Below the pieces are notes generated by a model, which searched no databases, was not told the DNA's origin, and saw only the letters and a program-made list of their open reading frames with translations. Made by a program: the position numbers and the translations under genes. 64,000 bases of DNA. Origin: Methanosarcina vacuolata Z-761 (GTDB lineage Archaea; Halobacteriota; Methanosarcinia; Methanosarcinales; Methanosarcinaceae). Shown here in pieces: positions 56,889 through 64,000 of this stretch. Every line of letters begins with the position of its first letter. Positions within the stretch are counted from its first letter, which is position 1. The stretch lies in contig NZ_CP009520.1 of NCBI RefSeq assembly GCF_000969905.1, positions 4,441,753 through 4,505,752 on the forward strand, given 5' to 3'.

Positions 56889-57086
56889 GGTAGCAATATT
56901 AAAGTAGCAATATTAAAGTAGCAATATTAAAGTAGCAATATTAAAATAGCCGTTATTAAAATAGCAGTTATTAAAATAGCAGTTATTAAAATAGCAGTTA
57001 TTAAAATAGCAGTTATTAAAATAGCAGTTATTAAAATAGCAGTTATTAAAATAGCAGTTATTAAAATAGCAGTTATTAAAATAGCA
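56889..57086. repeat. 14/15-bp two-phase tandem array
   Basis: Four copies of GTAGCAATATTAAA pass into nine copies of ATAGCAGTTATTAAA, so the array has changed unit length from 14 to 15 bp. Confidence 0.93.
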
Positions 57087-57284
57087 TATATGATATATGA
57101 AAACAGTTATTGTTGAAAATCACATTCAAGCTCAATTTTTTCATATTTGATCTTAATGCTTTCTAACTAAACAATTATTTTCAATCCATACAAAAAAGCG
57201 AAGAGCCTATTCTTTTTTTATTTTCTATTTTAGCCCTTATGTAATGATAATCACAGAATATAGGATCGAATATAAAAAAATCAA

Positions 57285-57410
57285 AGACTTTAGATATCAA
57301 AGACTTTTAGATATCAAAGACTTTAGATATCAAAGACTTTAGATATCAAAGATTATATCAAAGACTTTAGATATCAAAGATTATATCAAAGACTTTAGAG
57401 TCCAATTGCA
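57285..57410. repeat. Tandem repeat overlapping the TraB-gene stop
   Basis: Units of ATATCAAAGACTTTAG (16-18 bp), five or more copies. On the minus strand the TraB terminal CTCTAAAG containing the TAA is the first unit. Confidence 0.85.
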
Positions 57411-58945
57411 TTAAACCCAGAAAGTAAAACATCTCTCGGGTCAATGCCAGTTACATGCATCATGACATAAGCTGCAACGAAGGTCCCTGTCATACTTCCT
57501 ATGTTTGCAAAGCTTGCGACAAGGAGGACTCGCATGAACTTATTTTTGAACATTTCCTTGAAGGTTTCTACTCCTGCCAGAGCTTTTATGTCTGCAGTAG
57601 TAGGGTTTCGCTGTTTCGCTTCGACAAGACCAGCAAACCAGCCTGCAGCAATAAGAGGGTGCAGAGTGGTTAGCCAGGCAACCGAAAAAGCAGTCAGAAC
57701 TGAGTAAGGATGACCACCTGCAAGTAAAGTACCGATTGCACTGAGAGTTCCTGTAATAATAAACCACCATCCGAAGGCTATTAACAGGAGTTTAAGTGGA
57801 ACACCAGAAAGCAACAGTAGTAAAAAGAATCCAACTATAACGGCGACAAAAGCAAAGCCAACAATCTTTCCAAGACCTATACGTTTCTTTGGAACCTGCA
57901 TAAGACTATTCAGGGGAGGAACGCTTTTCGGGTTCTTCAGGTACTCAGTTACTCCTGGCTTATGCCCGGCTCCAATTACCACGACAACAGTTTTGTTTCC
58001 ACCTGCGGCAACCTTAAGGATGCTTCCTGCAAGATATGCATCCCTTTCATCAATGAGAACCTCAGCTGCAGTTGGGGCAAATTCTCTAAGTTCATTTACG
58101 AGGCCAGTTACAACGTCGGTTTCTGTAATTTTATCAATGTCTATGTCAGTTCCTTTTCCTATTCCTATTAAGCCACCTAAAAGGGAAAAGATCATCTTGA
58201 CTTTTTCCAGGAATTTCATTTTTCCCCAGAAACGCTGGAGGGTCACCTGAATATCCCTATCAATTAAGGCAACTTTAGCTCCTGTAGACTCGGCTTCCTC
58301 GATTGCAGCAAGCATTTCGGCTCCGGGCCTTACACCCATGTCGTCGCCGATCTTTTTCTGTACATAGGCAAGCAGCCAGTGAATCATGTAATAGTAAACC
58401 TTGCCTTCAGTAAGAATGTCCTTGATAGGCACCTGCTTTTCCTGCACATTACCCTTCAGGGAATCATAACGTCCCCTACAAAGCTCGACAGCTACAATAT
58501 CAGGTTTCAGATCCCTTATAGCGGCCTTGACCTCGGCAACACTCTTTTCAGAGACGTGGGCGGTTCCTATAAGCACAACTTTTGATGGCTGATATTCAGC
58601 CTGATGCGCATCCGAAAATTGAGAAGGTGAAGGAATTGAAACTTCGGAAGCCGAATCAGGAATAGGTTCTGCAATAATTTCGGAACTTATGTCAAGCTTG
58701 GTTTCAAGCTTATCGGGTTCTATCTTGGATGCTGACACAGAAGTTTTTTCTTCCTGCGGCATGTTAATTGAAGAACCAGAAATTTTAGACTTTCCGACAG
58801 AAGTGGAGTTTTCTGCGGATTCGGTCACAAGTTTGTCCATAGAATATATTGACTCCTGAGATGAACTTATTGACTCCTGAGATGTACTATAAAAATTGTA
58901 GTCAGGGTCCTTGTCCTGAGAATCTGTAATTTCAGGTTTGCTCAT
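57395..58945 (-). CDS. TraB-family membrane protein
   Basis: A 516-aa TraB/PrgY-type protein (COG1916). Residues 1-115 are a low-complexity Ser/Glu-rich tail with a duplicated SQESI motif. The TraB domain starts at VVLIGTAHVSEKSV (about 128), with ELCRGRYDSL and DERDAYLAG, and is followed by four or five membrane helices at the C-terminus. The GxxH and distant Glu/Arg suggest a metal-dependent protease-like fold of the Tiki group; the activity in archaea is unknown. Bacterial relatives degrade or sequester pheromones. Confidence 0.88.
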   Translation of the reverse strand: MSKPEITDSQDKDPDYNFYSTSQESISSSQESIYSMDKLVTESAENSTSVGKSKISGSSINMPQEEKTSVSASKIEPDKLETKLDISSEIIAEPIPDSASEVSIPSPSQFSDAHQAEYQPSKVVLIGTAHVSEKSVAEVKAAIRDLKPDIVAVELCRGRYDSLKGNVQEKQVPIKDILTEGKVYYYMIHWLLAYVQKKIGDDMGVRPGAEMLAAIEEAESTGAKVALIDRDIQVTLQRFWGKMKFLEKVKMIFSLLGGLIGIGKGTDIDIDKITETDVVTGLVNELREFAPTAAEVLIDERDAYLAGSILKVAAGGNKTVVVVIGAGHKPGVTEYLKNPKSVPPLNSLMQVPKKRIGLGKIVGFAFVAVIVGFFLLLLLSGVPLKLLLIAFGWWFIITGTLSAIGTLLAGGHPYSVLTAFSVAWLTTLHPLIAAGWFAGLVEAKQRNPTTADIKALAGVETFKEMFKNKFMRVLLVASFANIGSMTGTFVAAYVMMHVTGIDPRDVLLSGFNAIGL

Positions 58946-59100
58946 TGTTAATCTCTCTGCTGCGACACGTTAAGATGATGCGTGAAAGCATGTCCCTTGA
59001 AGGACTACAGTTAATTGCATGAGTAATTAAATTCTTCACATAAAATAACCAAGCTATAAAAAAACTTAGCTATAAGCAGATAGTTAACTGGTGGTAATTA
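58946..59100. other. TraB 5' flank
   Basis: AT-rich leader/promoter region without gene; GAGAGATT lies before the TraB ATG. Confidence 0.35.
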
Positions 59101-59108
59101 TCTGCCAG

Positions 59109-59385
59109 AGATTTATATTTTGCTGCTTTCAGGTTTTACTCTTAGATTCATATTTCGCTGCTATCAGGTTTTATTCTTAGATTTATGTTTTTTGCCTTCA
59201 GAGTTTTATTCTTAGATTCATATTTTGTTGTCTTCAGAGTTTTATTCTTAGATTCATTTTTTGTTGTCTTCAGGTTTTATTCTTAGATTCATATTTTGTT
59301 GTCTTCAGGTTTTATTCTCAGATTCATATTTTGTTATCTTCAGGTTTTATTCTCAGATTCATATTTTGTTATCTTCAGGTTTTAT
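59109..59385. repeat. ~34-bp tandem array
   Basis: About eight imperfect copies of TTCAGGTTTTATTCTTAGAT plus TCATATTTTGTTGTC. The remaining sequence to 59670 is AT-rich with no gene. Confidence 0.9.
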
Positions 59386-59670
59386 ACATAATATTTATAA
59401 TTTTTAATTTATATAATTGTTTATAAACTTATCTAATATATTCCAATACAATTTGGTAAAACATGAGTTATGAAAAATTTAATAGAGTATGATCTTTTGA
59501 TAAAAATATCTTTTGATGAAACCTTAATGAAACCTTATTTTAACAAGTCTTTTTTGATTAACTCCCTGTAAAACCTCTTTGATGATTTCCTCTTTGATAA
59601 TTTCCTCTTGATAAATTCTACTTAAGAATTTTCTTACTCGGAAATCTCCCTAATCTAGAGTGTTTAAGAA

Positions 59671-60765
59671 TTACTCTGACCTCAGTTTCAGAGTCCTTAC
59701 AAGATCCGTTCTTGAGAGTATTCCTACAATCGACCCGTTATCAATAACAAGAACTCTTCCAATATTTTTAGAGGACATAAGTCTCAGGACATCAACGGCT
59801 TGCGCATCCGGAGATACCGAGATAACATCTCTGGTCATAATATCCGAGACCTGGGCCGCCGGGCGGTCAACAGGAGGAATATGCTGGATGTCCGTAAACG
59901 TCACAATTCCTTTCAGGCTGTCCCCTTCCATAACAGGGTAACCCATATGTTTCTTCTCAAACATGAATTTGACCAGGTCGTCCACACTCATGGAAGGACT
60001 GACTGAAACCACATTCCTGGTCATAATATCCCTGACCCTAATATTTTCAAGTGTCACCTCAGCCCGAGTAGAGCGTTCCTCTTCAGACGCGCCGACATAA
60101 ATAAAGAGCGCGATCAAAGGAAACCAGGGATTGCCTACGAGAATTCCAAAAATTGCCATAAGAACAGCAAAAAATTTCCCTACAGATGCTGCACTCTGGG
60201 TAGCTTTCACATAGGACATTCTTCTCGCGTAGAAAGAGCGAAGTACTCTACCCCCATCCATTGGAAAAGCAGGCAGCAGGTTGAAGATCCCGAGTATAAG
60301 GTTCATAACCCCAAGAATCCAAATAACAAGGTATACCGGGTTTTGAGAAAGCATAGGGTTAGGGGAAATGAAACTTCCGTATACTAAAAGACAGACTAAG
60401 CCTATTACAAGGCTTGTAAGGGGTCCCGCAGAAGCCATTTTTGCTTCCTGTTCAGGTTTTCGGGGTATCTTTTCCATAGACGACACTCCTCCAAAAAGGA
60501 AGAGAGTGATGTTCTCAATTTTGACCCCGTAACGCATTGCTAGATATGAATGTGCAAGTTCATGTACAAGGATCGAAGCAAAAAGCAGGATGGCAGTCAG
60601 GACTGAAAGCGAATATCTTGTGATAGACGGCTCAACTCCTTCAAAACCAAAAGGTTGCGGGTTGATCGCAAACGCATAAGCAAATATGGGTAATATGAGA
60701 AGAAAAGTTATGTGCAGCCTGATAGGTATACCCATAACACTCCCGATTTTCACTGACGATTTCAT
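59671..60765 (-). CDS. Site-2 protease family metalloprotease with two CBS domains
   Basis: A 364-aa intramembrane zinc protease of the SpoIVFB/M50B type. Zinc site HELAH (68-72) in a membrane helix, second motif NLLPAFPMDGGRVLRS (about 161-176), then six or so hydrophobic helices to about 215 and two CBS domains (IMTRNVVSVSPSMSV and IMTRDVISVSPDAQA) to the end. CBS domains usually bind adenosine nucleotides and gate activity. The substrate is unknown; membrane-tethered regulators such as the one at 12343 are candidates, but that is speculation. Confidence 0.92.
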   Translation of the reverse strand: MKSSVKIGSVMGIPIRLHITFLLILPIFAYAFAINPQPFGFEGVEPSITRYSLSVLTAILLFASILVHELAHSYLAMRYGVKIENITLFLFGGVSSMEKIPRKPEQEAKMASAGPLTSLVIGLVCLLVYGSFISPNPMLSQNPVYLVIWILGVMNLILGIFNLLPAFPMDGGRVLRSFYARRMSYVKATQSAASVGKFFAVLMAIFGILVGNPWFPLIALFIYVGASEEERSTRAEVTLENIRVRDIMTRNVVSVSPSMSVDDLVKFMFEKKHMGYPVMEGDSLKGIVTFTDIQHIPPVDRPAAQVSDIMTRDVISVSPDAQAVDVLRLMSSKNIGRVLVIDNGSIVGILSRTDLVRTLKLRSE

Positions 60766-60832
60766 AAAGTAAATACCCCCATTTTCATTTTTATAGTATT
60801 AAGAAGACGGCTAAACGTTGAATATGAACTAA

Positions 60833-60897
60833 CGCTAAATCAGGTTAACGCTAAATCAGGTTAACGCTAAATCAGGTTAACGCTAAATCAGGTAAAG
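60833..60897. repeat. 16-bp tandem array
   Basis: Four copies of TTAACGCTAAATCAGG in the S2P upstream region. Confidence 0.9.
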
Positions 60898-61015
60898 TTA
60901 GATCTGAACTTAAAATATCAGGTTCAGACTGTCGCGAATAACACAGCTCATCAGGAGTCAAAATTTATAGGTAGTTCTGTTCATAAATTCCACTGGAGCT
61001 GTCCGTAATTTCACT

Positions 61016-61372
61016 AAACTCTGCTCTTAAACTCTTCATAAGTCCACTAAACTCTGCTCTTAAACTCTTCGTAAGTTCACTAAACTCTGCTCTTAAACTC
61101 TTCATAAGTCCACTAAACTCTGCTCTTAAACTCTTCGTAAGTTCACTAAATTCTGCTTCTAAACTCTTCGTAAGTTCACTAAATTCTGCTCTTAAACTCT
61201 TAGTAAGTTCACTAAATTCTGCTTCTAAACTCTTCGTAAGTTCACTAAATTCTGCTCTTAAACTCTTAGTAAGTTCACTAAATTCTGCTCTTAAACTCTT
61301 AGTAAGTTCACTAAACTCTGCTCTTAAACTCTTTGTAAGTTCACTAAATTCTGCTTCTAAACCCTTCTAATT
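61016..61372. repeat. 33-bp tandem array, about eleven copies
   Basis: Units AACTCTGCTCTTAAACTCTT plus CGTAAGTCCACTA alternate between CTTCATAAG/CTTCGTAAG and TTCTAAA/TCTTAAA variants, so higher-order duplication has occurred. The longest array in the window. Confidence 0.93.
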
Positions 61373-61572
61373 AACTTTCCCTCATAAAGTCGTCTTGAAA
61401 AATTCACCTGATCAAATTACCTGATATAAAGATAACTGACCTCAGTTATTATTTGGCGATAATTATACATATCTGTTTGTACGTGATGAGACACGACTAA
61501 TACGCAATAGCAAATTAAAACAGTTGAGCAAAAACCGAAGAAATTATGTAAGTAAGAAAGAAGTAAGATTTT

Positions 61573-61660
61573 AAATTCTGCTGTTAATTAAAATTCTGCT
61601 GTCAATTAAAATTCTGCTGTCAATTAAAGTTCTGCTGTTAATTAAAGTTCTGCTGTTACT
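61573..61660. repeat. 18-bp array overlapping the mfnA stop
   Basis: Five copies of AATTCTGCTGTTAATTAA (plus strand). On the minus strand the first unit is the mfnA end Thr-Ala-Glu-Leu-stop. With 18-bp spacing the stop is copied in frame. Confidence 0.93.
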
Positions 61661-62829
61661 TTTCTCAGATCTTGCAGGAATTCGTCTATATCGCGGGATG
61701 TGTTGTGAGGCATCAGGACCAGGCGAAGAGACCTTGGGTTGCGAGTAATTGAGACGTTCCAATCAAATTTCTTAAGGAGCTGTTCCCGCACAAGATCAGG
61801 GTTCGGAACTCTCAGGGCTACCACGTTCATTACAGGCTCGATCAGAGGTTCGAAACCTAATTTTCGAGATTCTTTGACCAATTTAGCAGTAAGCTGCATG
61901 CAGTACTGTACATTTTTTCTATATCCTTCACGTCCAAGATACTTCATAATGGCATAAGTGGCCGCGGCCGAAGCTCCACTACGTGTTCCTGTGAGAGTAA
62001 ACTGAGCCTTTGTTGTAAGATATGGAGTATTTACCTTAAGTGAGTCCATAAAAGAAGGAGATCTGAATAACAGGGCACCCGAGGGAATTGTGGAAAGACC
62101 CATCTTATGGGGATCTATTGCAATGGAGGTAACACCTGGAACTTTGAAATCGAAAGAATATGGCTTTTCAAGGAATGGAATCACAAACCCTCCGAAAGCT
62201 GCATCAATATGAAGGAAAATCTCATTTTCAAGAGCAAGTTTTGAAAGTTCCTCAATCGGATCTATCTGTCCGAATTCTGTATTTCCTGCTATCCCTACGA
62301 GTCCGATAGTGTTTGCATCTATAAGACTTTCCACAGATGCGATATCCACCCTGAATTCAGAATCCAGAAGAGCTCTTTTAACCTTAATCCCCATCATATT
62401 GGCGACCTTATCAAATGAGAAGTGAGCTGACTCGGGAACAACTATATTGAGGATCTCACCTGACTTTTTCCCGTCTTCAGTCACGAGGTTTTTCATGCCT
62501 CTTATAGCCTGAATATTAGATTCCGTGCCTCCTGTTGTAAGATAACCGCAAACCGAACTCTCACATGAATCTCCGGAAGGAATTTCAACAGATTGAGCAT
62601 GAAGAAGTTCTCCCAGCATCTGGATAACTTCTTGTTCCAGTCTGTGGGCACCTGCAAAAAGTCCCAGGTCGCCCAGGTTAGCCTCAATAAATAGCCTGTG
62701 AGCCTCAATCGCGATTCTGTGCGGGTGAGTGCACATTGAACTTAAAACCCTGTAGTAATCCGTATCTTCTGACTTTACATCTTCCAAGTAGGAAAATATC
62801 TCTTTCTCAGAAAGACCCTGCTCATTCAT
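61642..62829 (-). CDS. mfnA: L-tyrosine/L-aspartate decarboxylase MfnA
   Basis: A 395-aa PLP-dependent group II decarboxylase. It makes tyramine for methanofuran and can make beta-alanine for coenzyme A. The PLP lysine is Lys242 in DPHKMG, HIDAAFGG holds Asp209, and TTGGTESNIQA is the phosphate-binding loop. Length and motifs are typical. TTTTAAATAA (62851-62860, minus) lies ~25 nt from ATG 62829 with no Shine-Dalgarno, so the mRNA may be leaderless. Confidence 0.94.
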   Translation of the reverse strand: MNEQGLSEKEIFSYLEDVKSEDTDYYRVLSSMCTHPHRIAIEAHRLFIEANLGDLGLFAGAHRLEQEVIQMLGELLHAQSVEIPSGDSCESSVCGYLTTGGTESNIQAIRGMKNLVTEDGKKSGEILNIVVPESAHFSFDKVANMMGIKVKRALLDSEFRVDIASVESLIDANTIGLVGIAGNTEFGQIDPIEELSKLALENEIFLHIDAAFGGFVIPFLEKPYSFDFKVPGVTSIAIDPHKMGLSTIPSGALLFRSPSFMDSLKVNTPYLTTKAQFTLTGTRSGASAAATYAIMKYLGREGYRKNVQYCMQLTAKLVKESRKLGFEPLIEPVMNVVALRVPNPDLVREQLLKKFDWNVSITRNPRSLRLVLMPHNTSRDIDEFLQDLRKVTAEL

Positions 62830-62850
62830 GTGGATAAAGTAAAACCAGTT

Positions 62851-62860
62851 TTATTTAAAA
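62851..62860 (-). promoter_or_regulatory. mfnA TATA box
   Basis: TTTTAAATAA on the minus strand centred about 27 nt upstream of the mfnA ATG; it predicts initiation at or next to the start codon. Confidence 0.45.
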
Positions 62861-62943
62861 TACTTATGGAATACAACTGCTAAATTACCAAGTACCTCTC
62901 CTAACAACAGGACAAGGAAGTATCCAAAATCTAAAAAAAAGAA

Positions 62944-63064
62944 TTAGGACTTACGCAGTTGAACTGAAAAATCAACAGCATCGAACCGTTAACTGTTTAA
63001 AACGTAACTTTAATCCACAGTTTTTGTCGTAATTGATTTTGTTCCTCAAGTGCGTAAGTCCTAA
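62944..63064. mobile_element. 121-bp element with terminal inverted repeats
   Basis: TTAGGACTTACGCAGTTGAA at the left mirrors TCAAGTGCGTAAGTCCTAA at the right. There is no coding capacity. The right half is homologous to the solo fragment at 48678-48735. Confidence 0.7.
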
Positions 63065-63193
63065 GAATGTATGTTAAGATATCATAATAATGTCTGCTTA
63101 AGAGGGAGACCCCTATATTTCGAGTGGAGAGATTTTTGTAGGTATAGAAATGTGAATTTATCAGAACATATAGCTTAGATTTATTAGTTTTTT

Positions 63194-63263
63194 GAAAACG
63201 CACATAAAATTCTTCTAATCACAAGCACAAAGAAATGAAAGTACTTAAAAGAACTTTCATGCT
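63194..63263 (-). repeat. Dispersed hairpin repeat, copy 7
   Basis: ACGCACATAAAATTCTTCTA to AGAACTTTCATGCT with the internal GAAAGTACTTAAAAGAACTT hairpin. Confidence 0.82.
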
Positions 63264-63309
63264 AAACAATATTTTTTCTGATAGATCAGGTCATCAGTAC
63301 AATGAATAT

Positions 63310-63392
63310 ATTTGATAAACATTTGATAAACATTTGATAAACATTTGATAAACATTTGATAAACATTTGATAAACATTTGATAAACATTTGA
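63310..63392. repeat. 11-bp tandem array
   Basis: About eight copies of TTTGATAAACA. Confidence 0.93.
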
Positions 63393-63560
63393 TGAATACA
63401 TATAATCAGTTTTTTCTCTATTGTATAAAACTTCTCCAAAAACAAACTAGCCTTTTTAATAATAAATTATATATAGTATTAACTCTATAACTAAACAACA
63501 TTATTTTACTGATAAGCAAATAAAATCTTATTTTATTTTGCTGCCTAGAACTTCCAATCT

Positions 63561-63623
63561 CTTTAATGGAAACCATGGGGTCTGGGGGTTATATAAACGT
63601 TCCAGTGGAAATTAGGGGGTCTA
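63561..63623 (+). promoter_or_regulatory. Two ORB-like origin recognition boxes
   Basis: TTAATGGAAACCATGGGGTC (63564-63583) then TCTGGGGG, and GTTCCAGTGGAAATTAGGGG (63599-63618) then GTC, match the euryarchaeal Orc1/Cdc6 box layout TCCAGTGGAAA plus a G run. They have the same orientation and about 36-nt spacing. AT-rich sequence follows on both sides. Confidence 0.6.
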
Positions 63624-63894
63624 CCCTATTTTTTACTCTTTTCTTTGTTTATCTTTCTTTGATTTCCTTAACTTTCTTAACTTTCTTTAATTTCCTAGCT
63701 TTTTTATTTTCTTTATCTTTTTCTTACTTTTTCAATGCAAATAATTCTGAGTTTTAAAATTTATCTAAAGTTTTCTATTTTCTAAACTCTGTAAACCCTT
63801 TTATTCACAGGTGATTTGATTTACATGATTCTAATTTTATCTCAAAATTTTTATTCTTTAATTTTATATAAAAATATTCTAATTTTCATAACTT

Positions 63895-63917
63895 CTTCCA
63901 TTCGAAAGGAAGGGTTT
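63895..63917 (+). promoter_or_regulatory. Third, weaker ORB-like box
   Basis: CTTCCATTCGAAAGGAAGGG, same orientation as the pair at 63561-63623, separated by ~270 AT-rich bases that could serve as an unwinding element. Confidence 0.4.
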
Positions 63918-64000
63918 AAATTCAACCTCCATTGATTCTGGAATTCATAATTTTTTGTTTCAGCTATAATAAGTTATATAACGTTGGTTTTTATGGTAGA

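Noticed and set aside
63566..63757. 63-aa plus-strand frame near the right edge
   Set aside because: Low-complexity Phe/Leu translation of a T-rich tract overlapping the ORB-like sites.

Overview
The window is euryarchaeal and almost certainly from a Methanosarcina species or a close relative. The gene set supports this: ftr (methanogenesis), SepRS (tRNA-dependent cysteine synthesis in methanogens), MfnA (methanofuran synthesis), Hef, RadB, Orc1/Cdc6, a thermosome subunit with a Gly-Met-rich tail, Sec61-beta, and a surface protein with CARDB and PGF-pre-PGF domains. Genes are separated by long AT-rich intergenic regions, and many starts carry GGAGG- or GGTGAT-type Shine-Dalgarno sites. No rRNA, tRNA, CRISPR array or intact transposase was found.

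Layout. 0-8 kb: radB, inositol-phosphate synthase, mtnA, then a run of Sec61-beta, an anchored alpha/beta hydrolase and a HhH-MutS ATPase. 8-21 kb: a polyphosphate neighbourhood (ppk1, ppx/HD and a CYTH-HD-like-CHAD protein) interleaved with a cytochrome-b5-like lipoprotein, an exported beta-rich protein paired with a membrane-anchored winged-helix regulator, and a large surface protein. 21-38 kb: a divergent orc1/cdc6, thermosome, a beta-lactamase-fold hydrolase, DUF169 plus SepRS, a translin-like protein, UPF0147, a zinc-ribbon protein, hef and glyS. 38-42 kb: an accessory island with an AT-rich HEPN-type protein that has an R-x4-H motif, abutting a truncated nucleotidyltransferase-partner HEPN gene, then 1.5 kb of repeats and a strong stem-loop. 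42-55 kb: surE, a 54-aa protein, moaA, then divergent chemotaxis operons (cheW and MCP leftward; cheY, a receiver-only cheB, cheA and cheR rightward). 55-63 kb: ftr, a TraB-family membrane protein, a site-2 protease with CBS domains, and mfnA. The last 500 bases carry three ORB-like sites in one orientation and may be the edge of a replication origin.

The most unusual feature is not a gene. More than twenty short tandem arrays (units of 11-34 bp) occupy the intergenic regions. In at least six genes (radB, mtnA, the CHAD protein, UPF0147, TraB, mfnA) the gene's own last codons and stop codon form the first unit of the array. Arrays inside genes (Hef, CHAD and CheA linkers) have units divisible by three; several intergenic ones do not (11, 13, 16, 17, 22 bp). 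There are also seven copies of a ~65-bp hairpin repeat and several small elements with terminal inverted repeats. One of these ends supplies the stop codon of the winged-helix regulator gene. All functions are inferred from sequence recognition alone; no database search was run.
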